Below the pieces are notes generated by a model. The model was not told the origin of the DNA, made no database searches, and saw only the letters and a list, made by a program, of their open reading frames with translations. 62,530 nt of DNA from a virus: positions 1 to 62,530 of IMG/VR virus record IMGVR_UViG_3300046689_000627, one strand, 5' to 3'. Below, one piece after another: positions 39,720 through 47,331 of the stretch; position 1 is the first letter of the stretch; each line of letters begins with the position of its first letter. Both the position numbers and the translations under genes were made by a program.

Positions 39720-41125
39720 GCCACGCCCGGCTCCTCAGCCGGCGCTGTGTCCGGTGTGGGGGCGGTCTGCGGCTCGGGCTGCGCCGTGCTGATCTGGTGC
39801 AGGTCCATCGCCGTCATCCGGGTCAGCGCATCGTCCTGCATCGTCCGCATCCGGATCCGCTGCTCCGCGCTGTAGCCGAGGTCCTCCCACGCCTGCTCCG
39901 TCGGCAGGATCCCCGCCGCGTGCAGTTTGGTGACCGCGTCCGCCTTCTGCGCGTACGTCGGCGTCGCAGCATCCCGCCACGCCGTCTCAAGACTGCGCGC
40001 CTTCGGGTCGAGATCCCCGTCCCGGACGAGGAGGGCGAGCCGCATGACCCGCTCCCAGGCCTCACCGAACGCCCGCTGACGTCGCTCCGACCGCTTCACG
40101 AGACGGGCCTCAGACGCGCGGATCGCGTCCGCAGACGGCGGCTGGTCCGTCGCCAGGCCCAGGAACGCCGGCGGCAGACCCGTCAGCGCGGCAACCAGGC
40201 GGGCGAGCTGGTTGATGGTGTCGTGGAAGTTGGTGAGCTGGGCCTCGGGGAACTGGCCGAACTTGACGGTCTCGCTCTCGTTCGACCAGATGCGGCCCGC
40301 CAGCGACGACATCGCGCCCAACGGCTGCCCGTTCTCGTCGGCGAAGTCATCCAGCGACATGCCCGTCGCCCACCGGCGCGGCATCGCGTGATACTCCGCA
40401 GACACCATCATGTCCGAGGCGACCTTGCAGGCCGCGTCACTGAGCGGGATCACCGCGCGCAGCTCCGACGTGCCGTCCATGTGCCGCAGCCGGGGCCGGT
40501 TCGCCAGCGTCACCACCAGCAGCCGCCCGAGACCATGCGGGTCCCGGTCGACCTCGACCCACTGGCCCTTCTGCATCTCGAACTGCACCCGCATGTCCGG
40601 CAGATACAGCATGGCGTTCTTCACCGGCATCGACCCGGATGCGGCCGGCTCATCCCACCGCTTGATGGCGGCGATCTCCTGCCGCGTCCTGGGGTCCCGT
40701 TCCGCGAACACCTCGAGCGCCGACTCCGCCGTGATGATCGGCGTTTCTTCGTCTTCGTCGTTCGCGCCGACGATCGCGTACGCCCGCCGCAGCGCGAGTG
40801 CATCGACGTGGGCCTGCTGGCTGCCTTCGTCGAGGTTGTTCGCCTGCCAGATCTCCCACAGGTCATCCGCGGTCGTCTCCGACTTGGCGTACCGGAAGCC
40901 CTCGATGTCCAACCGCTCATCAAGGGCGTCCACGACCAGCTGCGGCCAGTTAATGACCACCTGCCGCATCCGGTCGGAGAGCTCGACCTGAATCTCCGGC
41001 GCCATGTACGACAGCGGCTGATTGCCCTCGTAGTAGGCGTCCATGAGCTTCAGCTCGGGCAGCTCCTTGTCGTGCGCCTGGATCAGCCGCTTCAGCCACT
41101 CCTCCGGATTCAGGTCGAGGGCCAC
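39716..41125 (-). CDS. Portal protein (SPP1 gp6-like)
   Basis: A 469-residue protein starting MALDLNPEEWLKRLIQAHDK. MDAYYEGNQPLSYMAPEIQV, VVINWPQLVVDALDERLDIE, NLDEGSQQAHVDALALRRAY, then FHDTINQLARLVAALTGLPP and SADAIRASEARLVKRSERRQ form the SPP1-type portal pattern. It forms the dodecameric DNA gate. It lies between terminase and MuF-like genes, the standard order. Confidence 0.93.
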   Translation of the reverse strand: MALDLNPEEWLKRLIQAHDKELPELKLMDAYYEGNQPLSYMAPEIQVELSDRMRQVVINWPQLVVDALDERLDIEGFRYAKSETTADDLWEIWQANNLDEGSQQAHVDALALRRAYAIVGANDEDEETPIITAESALEVFAERDPRTRQEIAAIKRWDEPAASGSMPVKNAMLYLPDMRVQFEMQKGQWVEVDRDPHGLGRLLVVTLANRPRLRHMDGTSELRAVIPLSDAACKVASDMMVSAEYHAMPRRWATGMSLDDFADENGQPLGAMSSLAGRIWSNESETVKFGQFPEAQLTNFHDTINQLARLVAALTGLPPAFLGLATDQPPSADAIRASEARLVKRSERRQRAFGEAWERVMRLALLVRDGDLDPKARSLETAWRDAATPTYAQKADAVTKLHAAGILPTEQAWEDLGYSAEQRIRMRTMQDDALTRMTAMDLHQISTAQPEPQTAPTPDTAPAEEPGVA

Positions 41126-41150
41126 TACCGCACCCCCAACCTGGTCGTCG

Positions 41151-42785
41151 TCAGCGCATCACAGTCGTCTTCCGGGAGACCTTCGGTCGTGCCAGGCCTG
41201 CGGCGATCGCGTCGCCGGCTGCTTCGTGGGCGAGGATCGACACCACGGCGAGGTCGATCTTTTGGTGGGGTGCCGCCTTGCGCAGCACGTACCGGCCCGC
41301 AGGCCTTGCGGCCTTCCGGGCGTGCCCGACGTGGGCGGCGGTGTCCTCACACCCGTCGTGGGTGAAGGTGGTGTCGGCCTTCACCGTGTCGGTCAGCAGC
41401 CGCTCGCAGGCGGCATGCATCTGCACGGTGCGCTGCGTGTACCAGCGCACCACCCGCTTCTCCCCGTACCGTTCCGCCCACCCGTCGATCTCCGTCTCCC
41501 AGTACGGCGGGTCGCAGTAGGCGCGGACGATCTGGTAGCGGCGCATCAACTCGTCGACGGCGGCGTCGACCTCGAGGCGAGGCGTCTGCCCGCCCCACTC
41601 GGCCGGATCCCAGACCGTCGGCAGCTCGAGCGAGCTGTAGACGGGGGTGAACTGGTAGCCGTCCAGGGTCTCGAGGCGGATACCCGTCCAGTCGTCGATG
41701 TCCGAGCCGTCGAAGCCGAGGACCACCGGTGTGCCGTCGGGGACGTGCCGGGGCGCGGCCCGCATGTCCCACCGGTCCCGGGCCAACCACGTCCCAGTAC
41801 CCGCGGTGATGCGGTTGCCGAAGAACCGCTCGGCCTGCGCCTGGTCCCGCTCCAGGAGCTCGGCGGCCTCGGCCTCAATGCTGTCGAGGTCGACCCACCA
41901 CGAGTCCCCGTACACCGCCTTGTGGATCTTCCGGCGGTCCGTCTTCTTCGCGTAGTCCAGATCGGCCGGGGCCCGGCTGAAGTCGCGGAAGATGTCCTTG
42001 ACCTTCGCCTCGAACGTCCGCTGCGCCACCGAGTTCTCCGACGGGTCCCACCCGTTCGTGGTCTCCGTCGACCGGCCACCCATACCCGCCAGACCACGCC
42101 GCTGGGTGTCGGCGACCTTCTGCATCTTGTTCTCGGTCGTCCAGATGCCGGTCTCATCCTGAGGGGTGAAGGTGACGCGCTGCCCGAGACGGGACTGGGC
42201 GCTCGAGGTCACCGTGTCCACACGGCCGCCGCCCGGCAGCCGGATGAACTCCTCACCCGTCTTCGGGATCATCTCCGACAACGGACCCTTGTCGATCATC
42301 GGGCGGAGGGCGCCGTAGATGTTGTCGGTCTGCTCCTCCGAGAACGCCGTGATCTGGATCAGCGGAGTCGGCCACGGCATCCCCATCGGCTCACCGGGCT
42401 CGTACTCGTACACCCAGCCACAGCCGCAGCCATGTACCCGGCAGTCGTACACCTCACCGCCGGTCGCCCACCCGGCGAACACCGCCGGACCGACACCCTC
42501 CACGCACACCTGCGACGCGGTCAGCGGGCCCTTGCCCCACTTCTGCGGACGCACCAACTGGCTGCGCCGGTAGTGGAACGCCGACGCCGGCGACAGCATC
42601 GACCGCTCACGGCTGGCTTTTGGCTTCACCCGATAGTGGTTCAGGTAGAACCACAGCATCTCGTCCGTCAGAACATACGGCTCACCAGCGGAGAACCCGT
42701 CGGGGATGACGCAGTGCGCCTCCACCCAGTCCGCAATGAGGAAACCAAGCGTGGGCCACTGGACTACCTGCTCATCCCCCGCCAC
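41151..42785 (-). CDS. terL: Terminase large subunit
   Basis: A 544-residue protein from GTG 42785 (GAGG upstream; overlaps the preceding gene by 14 bases). The ATPase part has RRSQLVRPQKWGKGPLTASQ, the atypical Walker A form common in actinophage terminases, and VTFTPQDETGIW as Walker B region. The nuclease half has VVLGFDGSDIDDWTGIRLE and YCDPPYWETEIDGWAERYGE with acidic candidates, then KIDLAVVSILAHEAAGDA. It cuts and packages phage DNA. Confidence 0.92.
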   Translation of the reverse strand: MAGDEQVVQWPTLGFLIADWVEAHCVIPDGFSAGEPYVLTDEMLWFYLNHYRVKPKASRERSMLSPASAFHYRRSQLVRPQKWGKGPLTASQVCVEGVGPAVFAGWATGGEVYDCRVHGCGCGWVYEYEPGEPMGMPWPTPLIQITAFSEEQTDNIYGALRPMIDKGPLSEMIPKTGEEFIRLPGGGRVDTVTSSAQSRLGQRVTFTPQDETGIWTTENKMQKVADTQRRGLAGMGGRSTETTNGWDPSENSVAQRTFEAKVKDIFRDFSRAPADLDYAKKTDRRKIHKAVYGDSWWVDLDSIEAEAAELLERDQAQAERFFGNRITAGTGTWLARDRWDMRAAPRHVPDGTPVVLGFDGSDIDDWTGIRLETLDGYQFTPVYSSLELPTVWDPAEWGGQTPRLEVDAAVDELMRRYQIVRAYCDPPYWETEIDGWAERYGEKRVVRWYTQRTVQMHAACERLLTDTVKADTTFTHDGCEDTAAHVGHARKAARPAGRYVLRKAAPHQKIDLAVVSILAHEAAGDAIAAGLARPKVSRKTTVMR

Positions 42786-42990
42786 CGGACCCAGCCTCAG
42801 CAGGCGGCGTCCACCCAGGCGGCAGCTTCGACAGGTCAACATCCCCGGTGAAGACGATGACGTGCTCGATGCGCAATATCTCCCGCAGGAACGGAATGAA
42901 TCGGTTGAGTTCGTCGACTGTCTCAACGTCGGCGTCGATGTTCGCCAGCACGAGGACGTCGCCGGGCTCCAGCTTCACAAGCTGCGCCAT
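42772..42990 (-). CDS. Small hypothetical protein between terminase subunits
   Basis: A 72-residue protein (ATG 42990; a GTG one codon earlier is possible). LVKLEPGDVLVLANIDADVE and FLREILRIEHVIVFTGDVDL form a small alpha/beta fold, ending in a Gly-rich tail. TGATG couples it to the small terminase. Similar small proteins occur at this place in actinophages; function unknown. Confidence 0.6.
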   Translation of the reverse strand: MAQLVKLEPGDVLVLANIDADVETVDELNRFIPFLREILRIEHVIVFTGDVDLSKLPPGWTPPAEAGSGGGG

Positions 42991-43466
42991 CACGCATCAC
43001 CCCCGTCACCGGCGACGACCTTGAACCGGTCCCGGGCCGTACGCTTCCCGGCAGGCTTCGCAGCGCCCGCGTTCTCGCGCCGTTCCGCGACCTCGTCCTG
43101 GGCGATCCGCCACCGGTTCGCCCGCATGCCCGGCGTTGTCAGCCCCAGACTGTCCGCCATCTGCCGCACCAGCGTCGACAGATTCACCCGCGACTCCATC
43201 GCCTCGGCCTCGGAGAAGCGGCGGACGTACAGCGCCACCTCGAACTCCTGGCCATACCGCTCCCACATGATCGCCTGCGGCTTCCGCCACAAGGCATCCC
43301 ACAAGTCGGCTTCACGGATCGTCTGCTCAGTCAACGGCCACTCGGGCGTTGCGCCCTGTCGGCCCTCCGCAGGCAGGATCGTCCACTCGCCGGCATCCCG
43401 GTCACGCCGCAGCGCTGTCGGGTCAGGGGCGGGACCGGAGCGTGCTCGTGCTCCACCACTAGGCAT
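42990..43466 (-). CDS. terS: Terminase small subunit
   Basis: A 158-residue protein. ADLWDALWRKPQAIMWERYG, EVALYVRRFSEAEAMESRVN, LVRQMADSLGLTTPGMRANR and a basic end (AAKPAGKRTARDRF) match P27-type small terminases. It should recognise the phage packaging site. It lies upstream of the large subunit in the same operon. Confidence 0.82.
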   Translation of the reverse strand: MPSGGARARSGPAPDPTALRRDRDAGEWTILPAEGRQGATPEWPLTEQTIREADLWDALWRKPQAIMWERYGQEFEVALYVRRFSEAEAMESRVNLSTLVRQMADSLGLTTPGMRANRWRIAQDEVAERRENAGAAKPAGKRTARDRFKVVAGDGGDA

Positions 43467-43638
43467 GAGGCCACCTCACACCAGCCAGAATCAGACCGGC
43501 GACGATAGCCCCATTGATCAGGACGACAACGGCGGCCACACCGCCCGTCGTTGGCTGCCGCACCTTCCCGACAGCCGTCACCGCAGCAAGGGCGCCCCAG
43601 ACCATCCAGGCCGCCACACCGAACAAGAACCACTGCAT
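43459..43638 (-). CDS. Small two-helix membrane protein
   Basis: A 59-residue protein from ATG 43638 with a GAGGAG ribosome site. Two hydrophobic helices, MQWFLFGVAAWMVWGALAAV and VAAVVVLINGAIVAGLILAG, are joined by a short basic turn (GKVRQP). Its stop lies inside the terminase small-subunit start region (8-base overlap). Function unknown. Confidence 0.65.
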   Translation of the reverse strand: MQWFLFGVAAWMVWGALAAVTAVGKVRQPTTGGVAAVVVLINGAIVAGLILAGVRWPHA

Positions 43639-43670
43639 GAGGTACTCCTCGAGTCACGCCATTGCGGCGC

Positions 43671-43799
43671 TCATCTCCAGCTGGCATTGCGCACAGCCGG
43701 TCCAGACATGGCGGAACCCCCGACGACGCGGGGGCTCCTGTACTTCACGCGGCGGCACGGGCAGGTTGCGTATACGCCTGCGCTGTCCGGACACTGCAT
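43671..43799 (-). CDS. Possible very small Cys-rich protein
   Basis: A 42-codon frame MQCPDSAGVYATCPCRRVKY ending ASWR. The start is Cys-rich and codon bias is good for the first ~28 codons. The alternative frame from ~43760 reads GFRHVWTGCAQCQLEMSAAM, also Cys-rich, so one of the two (or a frameshift joining them) may be real. Confidence 0.3.
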   Translation of the reverse strand: MQCPDSAGVYATCPCRRVKYRSPRVVGGSAMSGPAVRNASWR

Positions 43800-43964
43800 C
43801 AGCACTTCCGTGCCGCCGCCGCTTCTGAAGTCACATTCCGTGACTGATCATTTCGGCCCAAGATCGTTCTGAAAACTTAGAACCCGGCCGACCAGCGCTG
43901 TCCCTCCCCGGCGGTCCGCAGTGGATCACCTGGACCTTCCCTCCCTGGCCTACGTCGCCCGGTT
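43800..43964. other. Short gap left of the first HNH gene, possible packaging region
   Basis: About 165 bases without a gene, between HNH endonuclease and terminase genes, where cos sites often lie in cohesive-end phages. It contains TGATCATTTCGGCCC and a GC-rich segment near 43910. I cannot identify a cohesive end from sequence alone. Confidence 0.3.
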
Positions 43965-44768
43965 TCAACTACGGACGGTCACGTGCTCGCCGAGCATGGG
44001 CAACTGATAGGTGCGGGGATCAGTGCGTGACCCCTTGATCGAGTTGCACTGGAAGTGGGCCGTCGCAACGTTGGCTCTCGTGTCGGAGCCACCCTTGGCG
44101 AGGGGAATCAGATGGTCGATGGTCGGCGCCCGAAGGTCTGGAACGAAGGCGGTCCGGTCCACCAGCCGGCCACAGAGATGACAACGCCACCCGTCACGCT
44201 CGAAGATCTCGATGCGCGCGTAGCGGTCCCGTTCTGTGGAGCGCACACGCATCCGGCGTCGAGCTTCGGCGGTGCGGGTAGCGCACTGCTCGGAACAGTA
44301 GCGAGGCAGGTCGCGGATGCTGATGGTGGCGGTGGCTATGAAGTGCTGACCGCACCGCCTACACGAGCCCGATACCCAGGCGGATCCGTGAGTACCTTGT
44401 GCCGCACGCGCGAGCTTTGCCGACACGCGAGCCTGGACCTTCGCTCGCCTGAGCTTGCGGAGTCGGGCTTCTCGCTTCCTTCGCAGTGCCACCTTGGCGT
44501 TGGCCAGGGCTTTAGCTGACGGCACCGGGTTGTTGTCCGTCGCCTTGCGCCACAGATCGCGGCATGCCAGCGAGCAGAACAGCCCGCCGTACTTCTGCTC
44601 TTGGCCCACGTACTTGGGGCAGTCGGTCTTACACCACGTGCACTGGACGATCACCTTGCGGTGTCGTTGCTCGGGGGTGGCGTGCTGCTGGTTGTAGTGC
44701 GTGGAGCACAGCCCTCGCGCTCGGTGGGGCTTGGTGCATTCGGGCAGCGTGCATGTACGCTCGACCAC
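43965..44768 (-). CDS. HNH endonuclease with N-terminal zinc fingers
   Basis: A 267-residue protein from GTG 44768. The N-terminal ~75 residues hold Cys/His clusters (CTLPECTKPHRARGLCSTHY, CTWCKTDC, FCSLACRD), then a basic helix and another Cys pair (CRRCGQHF, CSEQC). The C-terminal HNH domain is RDGWRCHLCGRL, TIDHLIPLAKGGSD, then HFQCNSIKG. Such HNH proteins beside terminase are often needed for DNA packaging in cos phages; a homing role is the alternative. Confidence 0.87.
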   Translation of the reverse strand: MVERTCTLPECTKPHRARGLCSTHYNQQHATPEQRHRKVIVQCTWCKTDCPKYVGQEQKYGGLFCSLACRDLWRKATDNNPVPSAKALANAKVALRRKREARLRKLRRAKVQARVSAKLARAAQGTHGSAWVSGSCRRCGQHFIATATISIRDLPRYCSEQCATRTAEARRRMRVRSTERDRYARIEIFERDGWRCHLCGRLVDRTAFVPDLRAPTIDHLIPLAKGGSDTRANVATAHFQCNSIKGSRTDPRTYQLPMLGEHVTVRS

Positions 44769-44798
44769 GTCGGCCTGCTTTCATCAGGTCGTCCATAG

Positions 44799-44828
44799 CC
44801 CCGGGAGTGTTGGTAGCACTCGCCGGGG
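44799..44828 (-). repeat. Hairpin upstream of the HNH gene
   Basis: CCCCGGGAGTG and CACTCGCCGGGG form a stem with one bulged base around a TTGGTAG loop. It lies 31 bases upstream of GTG 44768, in the leader of the HNH message. Confidence 0.55.
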
Positions 44829-44853
44829 TCCTTGCTTCCATTGTCCCAGTTCA

Positions 44854-44885
44854 GCCCGCTTCTTGGGTTCAATTGCCAAGCGGGC
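44854..44885 (-). repeat. Second hairpin in the HNH leader
   Basis: GCCCGCTT (44854-44861) pairs with AAGCGGGC (44878-44885) around 16 bases. It lies between the two HNH genes and could end the first transcript or structure the second. Confidence 0.55.
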
Positions 44886-44900
44886 CAGGGGTGTTGCTGG

Positions 44901-45293
44901 TCACCTCTCAGCCGCGTTCCATCCTCCGGGCTGGGCCGCTGCGGTCTCGCTGCTGTGGCACGGACCGCACAGGCCGCGCCCGTTGGCTGGGTTGTCGGGG
45001 TCCTTGCCTTGCTCGACGAGCTGCCGCCGGCTGAGTGGCCAGTGGTCGGCGTGTACTGAGCGTTGGCCGCACGGTGAGCCGTGGCCGTGCGCCTTGTCGG
45101 TGCAGACGCAGGTCGGGTTGGCGGCGAGGACGCCGGGCCGGAACCGCTGCTCGTGCTGCTTGCCGTAGCCGCGCTGCCGTGCGCTGCCGCGCCGCTGCTC
45201 TGCCTGCTTGCGGTGGCTGTCGCAGCGGCCGCCTTGGGTGAACTCTGGGCAGCCGGGTACGGGGCAGACGCGCCAGCCTCGGCGTGCGGGCAT
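44901..45293 (-). CDS. HNH endonuclease
   Basis: A 130-residue protein (GGAGG before ATG 45293). MPARRGWRVCPVPGCPEF and GGRCDSHRKQAEQRRGSARQ form a zinc-binding start. The catalytic part is RSVHADHWPLSRRQLVEQGK, then NGRGLCGPCHSSETA. This is the short form found next to phage terminase genes. Its position one gene upstream of the other HNH gene makes one of them likely a packaging partner of terminase. Confidence 0.87.
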   Translation of the reverse strand: MPARRGWRVCPVPGCPEFTQGGRCDSHRKQAEQRRGSARQRGYGKQHEQRFRPGVLAANPTCVCTDKAHGHGSPCGQRSVHADHWPLSRRQLVEQGKDPDNPANGRGLCGPCHSSETAAAQPGGWNAAER

Positions 45294-45314
45294 GGCGGCC
45301 TCCGTCTCGCGTGG

Positions 45315-47057
45315 TCAGACGGCGTACCAGCCCCAGGTGCTGCCGTTGTAGAGGGCTTGGTAGTGGCCGGTGGCGCCGGTGGTGAGGGTTGTGGTGGTGG
45401 TGCCGGTGCCGCTGGTGGTGTAGATGAGCTGGCTGCTCGTGGTGGCGACGGTGAGTGTGTTGGAGCCGATGTTCTTGAGCGCGTATTCGACGGGGCAGAA
45501 CGAGGCGTCGGGCAGGGTGCCGGTGAAGGCTCCACTGCTGGTGTCGCAGATGAGGACGCGGTCGATCGGCGAGCAGGTGAACGCGCTGGTCTTCCGTTTG
45601 ATGGGGCGTGGGTCTTGCCCGTTGATGAGTTCGATGCCGGTGGGTGCGGAGATGCTGACGCCGGTTTCGGTGAAGAGGCCTGTGAGTTTTACGCGGCCGA
45701 GTGCGCTGTTCATGGCGCCGGTGCTGCTGCCTGCGATGTTGGGGGTGCCGGATTCGGTGGAGAGTTGGTCGATGTCGATGATGGGGCCGACGCCGCCGCT
45801 TCCGCTGCCGTAGATGTACAGCTCGTGGGTGCAGGATTCGATGGAGGCGCTGATGACTTTCATGGCGTGGACGCTGCCGACGCTGCCTGCGTAGTTGCCG
45901 ACTGCGATGAGGGCTGCCCAGCAGTACAGGATCATCACGCGGGGGATGACGGCGTGTTCGGTGATGAAGAGGGCGTAGGTGTAGCCGCCGCCGCAGGAGA
46001 TGTTGTCGGCGATGACGTGGTCGTTGTTGCCGGGGGCTGGGAGCAGCATGCCGATGGACAGTCCGGTGCCGAAGGTGCCGGGGCTGCTGTAGTCGGTGCT
46101 GGGTGATGCGACGGTGCCTGCGGTGCCGTAGCCGACGTTTTCGATGTGGGCGTTGGCGACGCCCCAGAGGTTGAGTGCGCCGTAGGTGAGGCCGTATGCG
46201 GAGTGGGTGGTGAGGATGGCCAGGTTCTTGATGACGGCTTGCATGTTGGAGAAGACGGCGCCGCCGGAGTTGATGCCGTAGCCGCCGGCTTCGTTGGGGC
46301 CGCAGATGACGGCTGGGTTGCCGTGGGCGTTGATGTCTGCTGTCTGTGCGCTGGTGGAGGAGTACACGCCGAGGGAGAGCAGGCAGGATCCGGCGAACTG
46401 GGGCACGGGCTGTTGCCAGTGGCGGACGGCTGCGGCTCCGTCGGTTTCACCGCGGAATTCCAGGATCTTCTTGTTGCTCGTGGTTGCGACGGGTCCGAAG
46501 GTGATCTGGCCGTTGCCGCTCTTCGCTGAGGAGAGTGTGCCGGCGACGATGTACGGGCGCGGGGGGAAGTAGACCTGTGCGTAGGTGTGGGTGGCCAGGT
46601 AGGCCTCTGCCGCGGTCACGGCGGCTTGGATTGCGGTGGTGTCGTCGGTGCCCCAGATGACGACTGCGCCGCTGATGTTGCCGCCGGAGGCGTTCGCTGC
46701 GTTGAGGGTGATCTGGGTGGAGCTTTGGCGGCTGGCGACGGTGGTGACCAGTGTGGTCACCCCGGTGGTGGCTGCGCCTTTCACGGAGATGGTTTTGCCG
46801 ACGACGCTGGCCGGCCAGTTCGCGGTGGCGCTGGTGAGTGCGGCTGTTCCGGAGGACATGGCCCCGTCTGCGACGACCTGTGCGTCGCCGATCGCGCCGT
46901 ACGCGGAGGCGGTGACGTCGAACACCCACGGCTTGGACGCAGTTGCCCCGCTGCCGCCTCCGTGGTGGCGTTTCGGCGACCGGGACGACCAGATCCCGTA
47001 CGTGATGGCCGGCACCACCCGAACGATGGAGACCGGCGTCTTCATCAGCATGTTCAA
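45315..47057 (-). CDS. Beta-helix tail spike-like protein
   Basis: A 580-residue protein (TTG 47057 with GCGAGG upstream; ATG 47051 possible). After a strand-rich start, DDTTAIQAAVTAAEAYLATH and AQVYFPPRPYIVAGTLSS match the entry to pectate-lyase-type right-handed beta-helices of phage spikes. Coil-like repeats follow (VFSNMQAVIKNLAILTTHSA, ALNLWGVANAHIENVGYG). The end GHYQALYNGSTWGWYAV resembles fibre tips. It is the first gene of the leftward late operon, far from the other tail genes. Confidence 0.8.
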   Translation of the reverse strand: MNMLMKTPVSIVRVVPAITYGIWSSRSPKRHHGGGSGATASKPWVFDVTASAYGAIGDAQVVADGAMSSGTAALTSATANWPASVVGKTISVKGAATTGVTTLVTTVASRQSSTQITLNAANASGGNISGAVVIWGTDDTTAIQAAVTAAEAYLATHTYAQVYFPPRPYIVAGTLSSAKSGNGQITFGPVATTSNKKILEFRGETDGAAAVRHWQQPVPQFAGSCLLSLGVYSSTSAQTADINAHGNPAVICGPNEAGGYGINSGGAVFSNMQAVIKNLAILTTHSAYGLTYGALNLWGVANAHIENVGYGTAGTVASPSTDYSSPGTFGTGLSIGMLLPAPGNNDHVIADNISCGGGYTYALFITEHAVIPRVMILYCWAALIAVGNYAGSVGSVHAMKVISASIESCTHELYIYGSGSGGVGPIIDIDQLSTESGTPNIAGSSTGAMNSALGRVKLTGLFTETGVSISAPTGIELINGQDPRPIKRKTSAFTCSPIDRVLICDTSSGAFTGTLPDASFCPVEYALKNIGSNTLTVATTSSQLIYTTSGTGTTTTTLTTGATGHYQALYNGSTWGWYAV

Positions 47058-47251
47058 GGACGGACCTCGCCGCGGTGGCCGCGGCCGGAAGAAGTCCTAG
47101 GTCGCGTCTCCGACCGCCGTGATCGCAGCCACGGCCTGGAAGCGCAAGACGGCCCGGCAGGGAGTTCGCAGCTCCACCACGCCAGGCCGCCCAGGAAGCC
47201 GACGGAGTTTCGCAGCCCGTCGGCGTGAGATCGCAATTCAAGAAAGCAGGT

Positions 47252-47292
47252 GTCTCGTTGTCGAGACTACAGCCTCCCGCTGTGTCGACAAG
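47252..47292. promoter_or_regulatory. Inverted repeats in the divergent late/early control region
   Basis: GTCTCG-TTGT-CGAGAC (47252-47267) and TGTCGACA (47283-47290) lie between the divergent spike and initiator genes and share TGTCGA. They are candidate operators of the lytic switch. Promoter boxes are not clear. Confidence 0.5.
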
Positions 47293-47331
47293 TAGCCCCC
47301 CTCTGTTCCTCCGCACGGCGGGGGTGGCGCG

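Noticed and set aside
44830-44890. tRNA-like segment with GGTTCAATTGCC
   Set aside because: The flanking stems do not fold into a cloverleaf and no acceptor stem or anticodon arm is present. I found no tRNA or rRNA gene in the window.
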